NCBI GenBank assembly: GCA_910574885.1
Contig: CAJTDD010000010.1
Span: 62,001-126,000 of the forward strand
Length of the DNA stretch: 64,000 nucleotides
Direction of reading: 5' to 3'
From: Lachnospiraceae bacterium
Lineage (GTDB): Bacteria > Bacillota > Clostridia > Lachnospirales > Lachnospiraceae
The notes under the pieces are model-generated. The model saw nothing but the letters and a program-made list of their open reading frames with translations. It did not search any database and was not told where the DNA came from. This document shows positions 53,928-63,325 of this stretch, piece by piece. The stretch's first letter is position 1. Each line of letters opens with the position of its first letter. The translations under genes and the position numbers were made by a program.

Positions 53928-55028
53928 TTATCTAACTTCACTATGGTAATAAGCCACAATCAAATCCACCATACGGTTATAGCTCTTCACGCCATCTTTC
54001 TGTCCATTTGCTTTCAAATATGTATCATTGACCTTATTCGAGACTTCCGCTATAGCGCCGTCATATTTTGCCCAAAATTCCCGGTTCAGCCTAAGGTCAG
54101 CCTCCGCCTCCGGCGACAGAGTCCCCCGCACCTCCTTCCATGCATCGTAATCCGTCTTATACAACACATTCATGCACTGTATCCAACCCGACAGATACCC
54201 GCTGTATGCAAATGCATCTTCCCCCGATTTACTGCAAGCCAGAAAAGCGATAAAATTCGCCTCCTGCTCCTGCATAAATCCCCGCAGATGGGACAACTCG
54301 TGGCATGCAGTAAACGGAATCACATAGTCCTGCACATCCCCGTTATAATTTGCCTCAATTGTAAAGGGTGAATAGACTCCTGTTAGATTCTGGATTGAAA
54401 GAATACATGAATTTACCAGCTCCTTAGGCTTTGGGAAATATCCGGTAAGCTCCGGATACTCTTGGGAAAGTCCCTTCATCGCCTTCACTGCATTTTCTTC
54501 TGCCGGGATGTTAAGCTCCATACCGCCATCCTCGCCCCGCTCTACTTTGCCGCTTAAACCGGCGATTTCACCGGTAAGCCAAATGCACGCCTCCTCTAAT
54601 TCTTCAGAAGAATATTCCTCTGTCCGAATCCCTGAACTGCTTGAAAATGATTCGCGCTGATAATTGATTCCACAATTTACCACGTAGAGGAAACACAGGA
54701 CTGCCGCCAGCAGGAACAAATCCAGAAACCCACTGTACAGGCTTCTCCTGCCTGTCTTTCTTACAATTCTCCCGGCTATCCATATGACTGACCCTATCAG
54801 CAAGAGGTACAACAACATTTCCGACACGGAAAATGGGAAATATCCCATCAGCCTGCCAATGCTCCCTACCCACAGCGGGTAGATATGTGTACTGTACCAC
54901 TGGGCAAAACTGCTCAAAAGCCTTGCCGCCGCACTTAAAATCAGCGCAGATATCCATAACACGATACTGACCGCCAGCTTTATATTATCTTTTTTAGAAA
55001 TCTTGCTATCGTTCATCTTCTTCACCAT
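53928..55028 (-). CDS. DUF3810 membrane protein with HExxH motif
   Basis: 366 residues. Three hydrophobic segments in the first 125 residues (IVLWISALILSAAARLL, MLLYLLLIGSVIWIAG, LFLLAAVLCFLYVV) are followed by an extracytoplasmic domain. FTACHELSHLRGFMQEQEAN contains HExxH plus a downstream glutamate, suggesting a zinc metalloprotease-like site. DUF3810 proteins have no established substrate. It ends about 40 bases before the start of the DUF1847 gene and is probably co-transcribed with it. Confidence 0.82.
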   Translation of the reverse strand: MVKKMNDSKISKKDNIKLAVSIVLWISALILSAAARLLSSFAQWYSTHIYPLWVGSIGRLMGYFPFSVSEMLLYLLLIGSVIWIAGRIVRKTGRRSLYSGFLDLFLLAAVLCFLYVVNCGINYQRESFSSSSGIRTEEYSSEELEEACIWLTGEIAGLSGKVERGEDGGMELNIPAEENAVKAMKGLSQEYPELTGYFPKPKELVNSCILSIQNLTGVYSPFTIEANYNGDVQDYVIPFTACHELSHLRGFMQEQEANFIAFLACSKSGEDAFAYSGYLSGWIQCMNVLYKTDYDAWKEVRGTLSPEAEADLRLNREFWAKYDGAIAEVSNKVNDTYLKANGQKDGVKSYNRMVDLIVAYYHSEVR

Positions 55029-55070
55029 ATATCTGCAAAAACAGACGCCGTACTTTATAATATAAGTCTA

Positions 55071-55109
55071 ACAATCCCCCTCCTTCTTGTCAAGAAAGAG
55101 GGGGATTGT
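55071..55109 (-). terminator. Intrinsic terminator after the 55134-56093 gene
   Basis: 18-base arms (55071-55088 with 55092-55109) with a single mismatch and a 3-base loop. It sits 25 bases past the stop on the minus strand and separates this gene from the DUF3810 gene. Confidence 0.8.
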
Positions 55110-55133
55110 CAGCAATACCTTTTATTTCCTAAT

Positions 55134-56093
55134 CTATGCCCGTCCCGTCAGAATCATTCTCCTGCCAAGCAGATATCCGCCCGGCGCCTTCGCCATCTGC
55201 GAAATCTGCCCCATGAACATATCAATCTGCAAGTTCCGGTTTGCATTTAACTTTTCCTTGATGGAGGAAAGGAAACTATCCTTACTGCTTTTATCCGTCC
55301 CGGAAAATGTACGGTCCAGCTTTACCTGATATAATTTTTCATACTGCTCATCCTGATACTTTTGGTATCCCGGCCTGCCCGCAACAACAAGGTCAATATT
55401 TTTAAGCATCCAACGCATCAAAAACATCGCCGATTCCCCCGTATCCTCTCCGGAAGCGTTCAGCATCTTCTGATACTCTGCATACGACTCAGTATCGTAC
55501 ATTTCCATTGCATATCTGACCTCTCCCCTGCTGTCCTCATGTACATAACCATTTCCATCCAGACCGATTGCATGCTTTACCTGATACTCCATCTTACAGG
55601 AGCCAACCCGCTTGCCTTCCATGCCGATTCTGGCAATGGAACGCATGGCATCCATAAAAGAACCTCTTGAGCGCTCATCCATGAACTGATTCGCAAGATA
55701 CTCCGCCTTCTCGACGCCCAAACTAATCCGCGCCAGCCGGTCCGTCTCCTCCACTCCATGTACATTGTTGGGGAGGAAATCACTCCGTATAATATCATAG
55801 ACGCTGTCTTTCAACTCCTGGCTCTTGCCTCTCAAAGCATCTGTAATCGCATTGTCAATCCTTGCATACCCTGTATGAACCGGTCTCACCGGTCCATACT
55901 CAATCACTACCGGAGACGGCTTGGACGGCGCAGCAACAGACGTGTCTTTGGGGAGCGCAAGCGGCGTATCATTCATCGGTTTCACAGATGGGAAATTCTT
56001 CCGAATCTGTTCCATCTGTGCGGAAGAAATCTTATCCATCCACGGCGTGATCGGCTGATATCCGATGCCATGAAAACAGGTACATTGGCTCAT
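55134..56093 (-). CDS. Protein of unknown function
   Basis: 319 residues. N-terminus MSQCTCFHGIGYQPITPWMD, Pro-rich linker (AAPSKPSPVVIEYGPVRPV), then a helical body: GYARIDNAITDALRGKSQEL, RLARISLGVEKAEYLANQFM, MDAMRSIARIGMEG, and C-terminal NLQIDMFMGQISQMAKAPGG. No signal peptide or membrane segment. AGAAGGAGG precedes the ATG. I do not recognise the family. It may be flagellum-associated by proximity, but that is a guess. Confidence 0.7.
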   Translation of the reverse strand: MSQCTCFHGIGYQPITPWMDKISSAQMEQIRKNFPSVKPMNDTPLALPKDTSVAAPSKPSPVVIEYGPVRPVHTGYARIDNAITDALRGKSQELKDSVYDIIRSDFLPNNVHGVEETDRLARISLGVEKAEYLANQFMDERSRGSFMDAMRSIARIGMEGKRVGSCKMEYQVKHAIGLDGNGYVHEDSRGEVRYAMEMYDTESYAEYQKMLNASGEDTGESAMFLMRWMLKNIDLVVAGRPGYQKYQDEQYEKLYQVKLDRTFSGTDKSSKDSFLSSIKEKLNANRNLQIDMFMGQISQMAKAPGGYLLGRRMILTGRA

Positions 56094-56220
56094 AGTTACG
56101 ACCTCCTTCTATCAAAATCTGTCTCTGCCAGAACATAATCCATATGATACATATATAATATATCGACGGGTATCTGCGGCACGATAACTTAATAAGAAAT
56201 ATTTCATGAAAACAAGAATC

Positions 56221-56268
56221 AAAAAACACAGACAGGACATCCCTCCAACTACAAAGGAATGCCCTGTC
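56221..56268 (-). terminator. Intrinsic terminator of the sugar ABC transporter operon
   Basis: 10-bp stem (56231-56240 with 56259-56268, one G-U) and an 18-base loop. On the minus strand it is followed by TGTG and six T. It lies just beyond the stop at 56302. Confidence 0.75.
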
Positions 56269-56301
56269 CAAAAGGTGTGCAATAAATTAGAAAGTGTCTG
56301 T

Positions 56302-57126
56302 CTATTTTCCTCCTGTCATAGCTACGCCCTCGATGAAGTGCTTCTGGAAACACAGATACAGCACTACCATCGGCAGCATTGCCAGAAGCGAACCCGCCAT
56401 CAGCACAGGATAATTCGTGCTGAACTGCCCGTTCAGGCTGGAAAGTCCTGCCGACAACGTCGTAGAATTAATATTCGTATTCGCAACCAACGGCCACATC
56501 AAATCTGTGTAGGCAAATACCGCCGTAAATACCGAGAGCGCTGCAACCGAGGACTTCGTAAGCGGAAACATAATCTTCGTAAACGTCTGCCATCTGGTAC
56601 ACCCGTCCAGATATGCCGCCTCCGCCACCTCATCCGGAATCCCCATATACGCCTGTCTCAGAAAGAATGTCCCGAACGCACTGACAACACCCGGAAATAC
56701 CAACGAAAATATGGTATCCGTCATCCCCATCTTCGCAATCATCTGGTACTGCGGAATAATGAAAATCTGTCCCGGTATCATCTGCTGGACAATAATCAGT
56801 GTAAACAGAATGTTCTTCCCTTTAAAATTCAATTTTGCGAATGCATAGCCCGCCATGGAGCAGAACACTACCGCACAGACAACCCGCAGGAAAATCATCA
56901 AAGCCGTATTCAGGTAAAGATTCCCAAATGGAAGCAGATCCACTACCTTTGAAAATGAGCTGAAATCCCAGTTCGCCGGCAGGATTGTCGGCGGTATCTG
57001 CATGACCTCCGCATTTGTTTTAAAAGAGGTGAGAAGCATCCACACAAACGGGGAAATCATAATGACCGAACCGATGAGCAAAGCTATATATGTAAGCAGC
57101 GTTGTCGCATTTTTCTTCTGTCTCAT
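56302..57126 (-). CDS. Carbohydrate ABC transporter permease (MalG type)
   Basis: 274 residues, six membrane segments. The conserved cytoplasmic loop is EAAYLDGCTRWQTFTKIMFP. N-terminus IALLIGSVIMISPFVWMLLT and SFKTNAEVMQIPP are characteristic of the MalG/UgpE family. Partner of the next permease in a binding-protein-dependent sugar importer. The ATPase is not encoded here and is probably a shared MsmK-like protein elsewhere. Confidence 0.92.
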   Translation of the reverse strand: MRQKKNATTLLTYIALLIGSVIMISPFVWMLLTSFKTNAEVMQIPPTILPANWDFSSFSKVVDLLPFGNLYLNTALMIFLRVVCAVVFCSMAGYAFAKLNFKGKNILFTLIIVQQMIPGQIFIIPQYQMIAKMGMTDTIFSLVFPGVVSAFGTFFLRQAYMGIPDEVAEAAYLDGCTRWQTFTKIMFPLTKSSVAALSVFTAVFAYTDLMWPLVANTNINSTTLSAGLSSLNGQFSTNYPVLMAGSLLAMLPMVVLYLCFQKHFIEGVAMTGGK

Positions 57127-57140
57127 GTGATACCACCTCC

Positions 57141-58025
57141 CTAAACTTCGTAATTAACCCATTTCTTCTGACCTACAAACTGAACTGCCGTAATCATTCC
57201 AATCAAGAGCACCGTCCAGATTACAATCGCCGATGCATATCCCCGGTTCCCGGATATGAATGACTCCCGGTAGAACAGGTAAATGAGCGACTGCGCTTTG
57301 CTCAGCGCCGGATTGCCTTCTCCCACCATCATATACAGCAGGTCATACACCTTTAAAGACGCCATCAGCCGCATAATCAATACCACGAACAAGGTAGGCG
57401 ACACCATGGGAAGGGTAATGTATCGGAACTGCTGGAGTTTCGTACACCCATCTAAGCTTGCCGCTTCATAATAGCTCTTGGAAATATTCTGGATGCCTGA
57501 CAACAGCAGCACCGCGTCATATCCCAGTGCACTCCAGATTGCCACAATCGCCACGGTAATGATCACCACATTGGGGTTCGTAATCCAGTCAATACTGGTA
57601 TGGAACACCGTATTGATAATCCCGTACTCCGAGTTAAACATCCATTTCCATACCATGGCGACTGCCGCCGGCGCTACGACCATCGGGAGGAAGAAAATCG
57701 CACGGAACACTACCTTCCCTTTAATCTTAGCATTCAACAAGATTGCAATCACCAACGCAAGCAGCACTCCCACCGGAACCGTCAGGATACAGAACAGCAC
57801 CGTATTCCATGTGGCACGCCAGAACTCGGCGTCTGAAAACATCTTCGTGTAATTGGCAAGCCCTATGAACTTGCGTCCGCCAAATACCTGTGCAGATGAA
57901 AAACTTAATATGATAGTATCAATCAGCGGATACACATTTAAGACAAGAAGACCAATAATGGTGGGCGCTACCATGAGGTAGCCCCATTTATTATCCTGGT
58001 CAAATCCTTTTTTCTTTCTGTTCAT
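57141..58025 (-). CDS. Carbohydrate ABC transporter permease (MalF/UgpA type)
   Basis: About 294 residues from ATG at 58025 (MNRKKKGFDQ); an ATG at 58040 is in frame. Segments GYLMVAPTIIGLLVLNVYPL and the loop YYEAASLDGCTKLQQFRYIT fit the family. It lies 14 bases before the MalG-type gene and 30 bases after the binding-protein gene. Confidence 0.92.
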   Translation of the reverse strand: MNRKKKGFDQDNKWGYLMVAPTIIGLLVLNVYPLIDTIILSFSSAQVFGGRKFIGLANYTKMFSDAEFWRATWNTVLFCILTVPVGVLLALVIAILLNAKIKGKVVFRAIFFLPMVVAPAAVAMVWKWMFNSEYGIINTVFHTSIDWITNPNVVIITVAIVAIWSALGYDAVLLLSGIQNISKSYYEAASLDGCTKLQQFRYITLPMVSPTLFVVLIMRLMASLKVYDLLYMMVGEGNPALSKAQSLIYLFYRESFISGNRGYASAIVIWTVLLIGMITAVQFVGQKKWVNYEV

Positions 58026-58055
58026 CAAGAATTCCCCCATCTATCACTATTTTCT

Positions 58056-58850
58056 CTACTCTTCCATTTCCTCTGTCACGATAGACTGCATTTTCTCAAT
58101 GCCCTCGTCTATCGTCACACTTCCCGCATAAATGTCAAGCATAGTCTGTTCTACTTTAGGCTCCCAGGAGGGTCTGGACGGATTGTTCACATATTTCACG
58201 CTGTATTCAAACTCCCCGATGAGATTCTCAAGGGTAAGCTCATATCCCTTGTCTGCAAAGCTCTGTACCCATGCATCCTCAAGTCCATTATACGCCGGGA
58301 TTGCCGCGCCGGACTCACCCTGAATCTTCTGCGCTTCCTCTGAGCCTAAGAACTCGAGGAAATCCATGGCAAGCTCTTTGTTCTTTCCTTTTGCCGCCGT
58401 CGCGTAGGACACGCTGTTTGAGATAGAAGCACGTCCATCGCCGTTTGCCGGATTCGGACATTTCGGGAGCATTGCAACATCCCATTTTCCATTCATATCA
58501 CCATAGGTCGTACACAAGTTAATCAAATCCCAGTTGTCCGCATATTTGTAGATCTGGTTGGAATGCATCCAGAAAATATCCGGCATAGAATTACTCGTGG
58601 CAGACGCTTCCAATTTCGTCCAGTACTCGTCCCAACCGACTGCCTGTACCTCAATCGTAACGCCTTCATGCTCTTTTGTGTAGGCTTCTGCCATGGCTTC
58701 CATGCCCGCCTTCTGTCCCTGATCCCAGATCTGGAATACCAGATGCCCGTCTGCAGAACCGCCGTTTCCTTTTGAACCGCAAGCCGCAAGCCCGAAGACC
58801 ATGGTTCCTGCAACCGTGGCAGCCATTCCTTTTTTTAACCATTTATCCAT
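58056..58850 (-). CDS. Sugar ABC transporter substrate-binding protein with internal deletion
   Basis: About 264 residues, far shorter than the usual 420-450. Lipoprotein signal MDKWLKKGMAATVAG...LAAC; ATG at 58850 with GGAGG 7 bases upstream. The N-terminal lobe start is normal (HLVFQIWDQGQKAGMEAMAE, SNSMPDIFWMHSNQIYKYAD). The text then jumps from NWDLI into TTYGDMNGKWDVAMLPKCPN, a segment that normally lies well over 100 residues later, and continues normally to the C-terminus. The frame is intact. It is either a mutated, probably non-functional binding protein or an assembly artefact. Confidence 0.8.
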   Translation of the reverse strand: MDKWLKKGMAATVAGTMVFGLAACGSKGNGGSADGHLVFQIWDQGQKAGMEAMAEAYTKEHEGVTIEVQAVGWDEYWTKLEASATSNSMPDIFWMHSNQIYKYADNWDLINLCTTYGDMNGKWDVAMLPKCPNPANGDGRASISNSVSYATAAKGKNKELAMDFLEFLGSEEAQKIQGESGAAIPAYNGLEDAWVQSFADKGYELTLENLIGEFEYSVKYVNNPSRPSWEPKVEQTMLDIYAGSVTIDEGIEKMQSIVTEEMEE

Positions 58851-59130
58851 ATTCTTTCCTCCCGTTTGTTCATCCACTCCCAGAATCCCTTCCAAGACCT
58901 GTTTTTGGGAACAGAATTCTGTAGAGTCATTTTGAATAGACGCAAAAATATACCAAAATTACTCTTTTCAAATATACCGGCCGGATTTATCTGAACACCA
59001 TCCTTTTATTGGACTATACATATTATAGCCATGTATTTAAGGTATTGGAATAGCTTGTGCAATCCGGTTATATATCCTAATAAAACATTTTTATCCGTTT
59101 TTCTTATTTCTGTTTGCATTTTGATATAAA
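58851..59130. other. Intergenic region upstream of the sugar ABC operon
   Basis: About 280 bases, AT-rich. It must carry the promoter of the binding-protein operon. A TTGAAA and several TATATT-like boxes are present on the minus strand, but none with ideal spacing. No repeat copy or RNA element recognised. Confidence 0.4.
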
Positions 59131-59170
59131 CTAAAAAAAATGCAGTCAGCCATTAAGCCAACTGCATTTT
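59131..59170 (-). terminator. Intrinsic terminator after the dipeptidase gene
   Basis: 10-bp stem AAAATGCAGT/ACTGCATTTT (59137-59146 with 59161-59170). On the minus strand it is followed by eight T. It closes the patB-marR-transporter-dipeptidase unit. Confidence 0.85.
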
Positions 59171-59175
59171 CAGTC

Positions 59176-60156
59176 TTATCTCACCAACACTTCTCTCATC
59201 ACACGCATTGCATTCTTATAAGCCAGCAACTCTATCTGCCGCTCTGACATACCACCTCTTTTTAATGCCTCGAACAACAACTCCATCTTATCCGGACTCC
59301 CAACTTCAAATTCTCCGCTGATTCCATCAAAATCTGTACCAATTGAAACACATTCTTCTCCGCCGTACCTGACAAAATGCAAAATGTGCGCCACTATATC
59401 ATCGATACGACTGGTTCTTTTGGCATACGAGCCATTTAAAAACTCTGGGCCGAAATTCACTCCTGCAACACCGCCTTTTTCCGCCAGTGCCTTAATCATA
59501 TCATCCGTCAGATTCCTTGGATGCTCCATAAGAGCACGGCAATTAGAATGGGACGCCACAAAAGGACCTCTGCACACTTGCGCTACATCATAAAAACCAC
59601 CGTCAGACAGATGTGAAACATCTGTCACGATCCCAAGTTCATCCATATATTCCACAGCCTCTTTTCCAAATGAAGTCAGCCCTTTCTCCATCACATCCGC
59701 ATCCTTAGAATTCGGATACCCAAAGCAGTTGGGCGTATTCCATGTCAAAGAGATGAGGCGTATTCCCTTCTGATAATATTCCTTTAGTTTTTCGATTTTT
59801 CCGGCTACACTTCTTCCGTCTTCAATCGTCAAAAATGCCGATATTTTTCCCTGCCTTTGATTCTCTTCCAAGTCATCCATACCATAAGCCCCTGCAATAC
59901 ACTCTGGGTACATCTCTATACTGTTCCGTAAAATTCCTACCAAAAGGTCTATATAATCATCATCCGAAGGAAGCGGACGCCCCACCATTTTCTCCGCCCC
60001 CGCCGGCGGAAGGAACACCGCAAAAAACTGAGCCAACACGCCGCCCTGTTTCATGCGCTTCACATCAAGCATGGTCTCCGGCATATCATAGATATCCGTC
60101 TTATTTCTCAGAAAAGCATGCATCAATGTATCACAGTGCAAATCGATATAATTCAT
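59176..60156 (-). CDS. Membrane dipeptidase family protein (peptidase M19)
   Basis: 326 residues. Metal-site motifs of the renal dipeptidase family: YIDLHCDTLMHAF, TIEDGRSV, IVTDVSHLSDGGFYDV, FVASHSNCRALMEHPRNL and SIGTDFDGI. No signal peptide, so cytoplasmic. M19 enzymes hydrolyse diverse dipeptides, including those with D-residues and Cys-Gly S-conjugates. It is the last gene of an operon with a DUF5058 transporter pair and a PatB-like lyase, suggesting breakdown of an imported dipeptide. Confidence 0.92.
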   Translation of the reverse strand: MNYIDLHCDTLMHAFLRNKTDIYDMPETMLDVKRMKQGGVLAQFFAVFLPPAGAEKMVGRPLPSDDDYIDLLVGILRNSIEMYPECIAGAYGMDDLEENQRQGKISAFLTIEDGRSVAGKIEKLKEYYQKGIRLISLTWNTPNCFGYPNSKDADVMEKGLTSFGKEAVEYMDELGIVTDVSHLSDGGFYDVAQVCRGPFVASHSNCRALMEHPRNLTDDMIKALAEKGGVAGVNFGPEFLNGSYAKRTSRIDDIVAHILHFVRYGGEECVSIGTDFDGISGEFEVGSPDKMELLFEALKRGGMSERQIELLAYKNAMRVMREVLVR

Positions 60157-60167
60157 ATATAGCCTCC

Positions 60168-60734
60168 TTATTTCAATAGTGTTGAAACAAATGTTACCAG
60201 CAATGCGCCAAATACGCCCGGCAACGCAAACTGAAGCGCATCTTTAACAGATGATGGGAGAATTGAGATCAAATAACTCCCAAATAAAATGACGATTGCA
60301 AGTACCACAAAATTGACGATTACTGACGCCACAATCCCAATTACACCTGCAAATTCGCCTTTTTTTGTCCCTTGTTTCGCATCAACGGCATTCTGCGCCG
60401 CAATAGCTGCCGGAATCCGCATCGGAGTAATATTGCCCGCCACAAATCCAATATATGAGCCCGTAATGCCGATCATTGGAAAATATATAATAGGCTCAAT
60501 AATCCACTGGAATACATTAATCCCCAACAATGTGACTGCTGCTTTCCCAATCACTCCCCATCCCGGATGCATTCCTTTCACAAAGGACACATAAATTGCA
60601 GGCAGAAAGCTGATCACAAGAAGCGCCATCATCGTAACAGTGCCGATTTTATGTATGTGCCTGATATATTCATCCTGATACAACTTATCAATGTGATTGG
60701 TTTCCATAGAATCTTTTTTGTTCGTATCACTCAT
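60168..60734 (-). CDS. Membrane protein, partner of the DUF5058 transporter
   Basis: 188 residues with about four hydrophobic segments (VTMMALLVISFLPAIYVSFV, VIGIVASVIVNFVVLAIVIL, FALPGVFGALLVTFVSTLL). It follows the DUF5058 gene by 12 bases and precedes the dipeptidase by 11. The GxxxG-rich core and constant pairing with DUF5058-like proteins suggest the two form a transporter. Substrate unknown. Confidence 0.78.
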   Translation of the reverse strand: MSDTNKKDSMETNHIDKLYQDEYIRHIHKIGTVTMMALLVISFLPAIYVSFVKGMHPGWGVIGKAAVTLLGINVFQWIIEPIIYFPMIGITGSYIGFVAGNITPMRIPAAIAAQNAVDAKQGTKKGEFAGVIGIVASVIVNFVVLAIVILFGSYLISILPSSVKDALQFALPGVFGALLVTFVSTLLK

Positions 60735-60746
60735 CGTTGTGACCTC

Positions 60747-61472
60747 CTATATGTTCTTCATGATTCCACCGACAATCATTGCGCAAAGTACAGCGATTCC
60801 CATTGCCCATTGTTTCAGCCACCCGGTATTATTCTTCTTCGCTATTTTATTTAAGCCAAGCATCACAACAGCCGCAGAACCAAAGGTCGCCGCATGAATC
60901 ACACTCTTTGTTACCTGACTGACCGCCAGCGCACCGAAGACCACCAGCGGCAGAATCGCTCCAAAAATAATGACCCATATGGACTTCTTTCCGTCTTCTT
61001 TCGGACTCATAGCCTTTCCAAGTGTCACACCAAGGCCACGTGTCATGATCGGTACCAGAATCAGATAACCACTGCTTAAAATCGCACAGGACCATAGCGC
61101 CGCTGCAAGCGCCGGACCAGTAAGGGCATCCGTTCCCAGTACAACTCCCGCCGCTTCCGTTCCGATTCCTGCGGACATCAGTTCTGTTGCCGGGGCTCCT
61201 ATCATCCCCACCCTCATTAATGTAATCGGCGCACCAAGCATGGATATCATACTGAGCGAAACAACAAAAGCTGATGTCGCCGGGCCAATCGCAACAATCC
61301 CTCCTGTCTTCATGCACATCTTCATTTCCCCAGATGTTAAGAGATTGGTCTTAACAACAAATTTTTTTGCCCTTTGATAGATAAGGACTGACTCCAGTAT
61401 CGCAATTCCTATTGTGACCAATGAAATCGTCCACATGACAGGACCACTGGCCAACTTCATAATATCATTCAT
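60747..61472 (-). CDS. DUF5058 family membrane transporter
   Basis: About 241 residues; ATG at 61472 has GGAGG 8 bases upstream, whereas the frame's earlier start at 61526 has none. Several membrane segments: GPVMWTISLVTIGIAILES, TSAFVVSLSMISMLGAPITL, AALWSCAILSSGYLILVPI, IWVIIFGAILPLVVFGALAV. It resembles the DUF5058 family, as remembered. Probably transports a small organic molecule, plausibly the dipeptidase substrate. Confidence 0.8.
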   Translation of the reverse strand: MNDIMKLASGPVMWTISLVTIGIAILESVLIYQRAKKFVVKTNLLTSGEMKMCMKTGGIVAIGPATSAFVVSLSMISMLGAPITLMRVGMIGAPATELMSAGIGTEAAGVVLGTDALTGPALAAALWSCAILSSGYLILVPIMTRGLGVTLGKAMSPKEDGKKSIWVIIFGAILPLVVFGALAVSQVTKSVIHAATFGSAAVVMLGLNKIAKKNNTGWLKQWAMGIAVLCAMIVGGIMKNI

Positions 61473-61568
61473 ATGACTTCCTCCACATACAACGCCCGTA
61501 CCTATGAAGTCCGCTCCCCAGTTCACTATGAAAACCTTCTGCCTACAGCTCCTCCATGTGCTGCGGCA

Positions 61569-62024
61569 CTATAAGATTCTTTTTCCTGCAAAATCTATGA
61601 ATAGTTCCAAAACATGATTGGTACTATTCACCTCTTCGTCAGAAAGAGAGACCTCTCGCATTAATTCACTCATCTTATCTTCATCATATTTAAGATGAAC
61701 CTCATTCACGGTCTTTCCCTTATCAGTCAGATACAGCCTTAATATCCTTGCATCCATTTTATCTTCCTGTCTGATAATTAAACCTTTTTTTTCAAGCTTC
61801 TTTATCATAACTGAAGTTGCACCTTTTGTACGGAACATCTTATCCGTTAGTTGCTTCTGCGTAATTCCCTCATTTTGTGCAATAATCTTTAAAGTATGTA
61901 CTTCATTTGTGTAAAGCAATTCCTCTGTCCCGTAGTATTTCGGTTCTTTTTCCATTGCCGTAACAATGCGTTCTACCATATACAAATTCTCGAGCAATCT
62001 GAGGGCTTCTTTAATCTTTGTCAT
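61569..62024 (-). CDS. MarR family transcriptional regulator
   Basis: 151 residues. Winged-helix region: LKIIAQNEGITQKQLTDKMF, TKGATSVMIKKLEKKGLIIR, and wing segment QEDKMDARILRLYLTDKGK. It lies between the PatB-like gene and the transporter genes. It probably represses the operon through the palindrome at 63326-63362. Confidence 0.92.
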   Translation of the reverse strand: MTKIKEALRLLENLYMVERIVTAMEKEPKYYGTEELLYTNEVHTLKIIAQNEGITQKQLTDKMFRTKGATSVMIKKLEKKGLIIRQEDKMDARILRLYLTDKGKTVNEVHLKYDEDKMSELMREVSLSDEEVNSTNHVLELFIDFAGKRIL

Positions 62025-62096
62025 CTCGTCTGTCCTGCTTTCTTTATTCTTCTGACATCATTCTACTAAAATTAAGAAAGCGTGTCCAGTCTACTT

Positions 62097-63305
62097 CTAC
62101 ACCTCAGACAATCCAACAATTTTTAGCGCTCTTTTCATTCGATCAAGCGCTGTCACGAGCATACTTTGGGGACACCCTAAATTTAACCGAATATGTCCTT
62201 CGCCGCCGGGACCGAACCATGGACCAGGAACACAGATTACCGCTGCATCCATTATTATTCTTTGAAAGATTTCTTCATCACTCAACCCCAGCCCGGACAA
62301 ATCCAGCCAACAAAGAAACGTACCCTCAGGCCGTATCATCGTAACGCCCGGCATATTCTCATGAAGATATTTTTCCAGATAATCCACGTTTTTTTCCATA
62401 TATTCCACTTCCTGACGCGCCCACTCCGCCCCATCTTCCGTATATGCCGCAATCACACATTCGATTCCGAACGTATTCTTGACGTCTAATGACATGGCAA
62501 TCTGTGTCTGCACAAATGTTTCCCTGATTTTCTGGTCTGGAATAATGGAAATGCTTCCTTTCAGTCCGGCCACATTAAATGTCTTGCCCGGTGCCGTAAG
62601 ATGAATCACATTCTTAGTATATCTGTCATCCAGGCTGAGCAATGGATAATGCCTGTGTCCTTTGTATACAATATCTCCATGAATCTCATCCGACACAAGC
62701 ATTACCCCATTCCGAATACAAATCTCTTCTACCTGCACTAACTCTTCTTTCGTCCAGACTCGCCCGGTCGGATTATGGGGACTGCACAGAATCATGACTT
62801 TATTCTCTGGTCTTTCCGCCAGCCTTTCCAATTCGTCAAAATCCATCTCAAAATGTCCGTCTTTACAAATCAGACCATTATTCACAACCTTACGCTTAGC
62901 GTTTTTGATAATGGACGCAAAAGGATCATACACTGGCTGCTGGATGATCACCCCCTCGCCTTCTTTACTGTATGTACGAACCGCAATATTCACCCCTGCT
63001 ACAACTGACGGAATATAGGTGATCCATTCCGGCTCTATCTCCCATCCAAAACGTTTCTTTTGCCAATAACATACTGCCTCATAAAAACTTTCCATAGGTG
63101 CACAATAGCCAAAAATCTCTTTCTCTGTCCGATTCTTCAAAGCCTCTACAATCATAGGGGCACATGCAAATTCCGTATCCGCAAGCCACATCGGTATTAT
63201 ATTTTCCGGGATTTCCAGATGCACGTATGAACTGATTGCTTTTGAATTCCATTTCATGTCATTTGTCTGTTTTCTGTCTACTACACGGTCAAAGTCATAA
63301 ATCAT
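62097..63305 (-). CDS. PatB/MalY-type PLP-dependent C-S lyase (aminotransferase class I/II)
   Basis: About 402 residues from the ATG at 63305 (AAGGA 9 bases upstream); 11 further in-frame codons upstream are not supported. IIPMWLADTEFACAPMIVEA, ILCSPHNPTGRVWTKEEL, LVSDEIHGDIVYKGHRHYPL and the PLP lysine in HLTAPGKTFNVAGLKGS are the MalY/PatB signature. The family cleaves cystathionine, cysteine S-conjugates and related beta-substituted amino acids to pyruvate, ammonia and a thiol. First gene of the MarR-controlled unit. Confidence 0.92.
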   Translation of the reverse strand: MIYDFDRVVDRKQTNDMKWNSKAISSYVHLEIPENIIPMWLADTEFACAPMIVEALKNRTEKEIFGYCAPMESFYEAVCYWQKKRFGWEIEPEWITYIPSVVAGVNIAVRTYSKEGEGVIIQQPVYDPFASIIKNAKRKVVNNGLICKDGHFEMDFDELERLAERPENKVMILCSPHNPTGRVWTKEELVQVEEICIRNGVMLVSDEIHGDIVYKGHRHYPLLSLDDRYTKNVIHLTAPGKTFNVAGLKGSISIIPDQKIRETFVQTQIAMSLDVKNTFGIECVIAAYTEDGAEWARQEVEYMEKNVDYLEKYLHENMPGVTMIRPEGTFLCWLDLSGLGLSDEEIFQRIIMDAAVICVPGPWFGPGGEGHIRLNLGCPQSMLVTALDRMKRALKIVGLSEV

Positions 63306-63325
63306 TCTTCTCATCCTTTCTTTTA

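Noticed and set aside
56206..56952. 248-codon plus-strand open frame
   Set aside because: Antisense to the MalG-type permease, with a composition of His/Arg/Gln typical of shadow frames.
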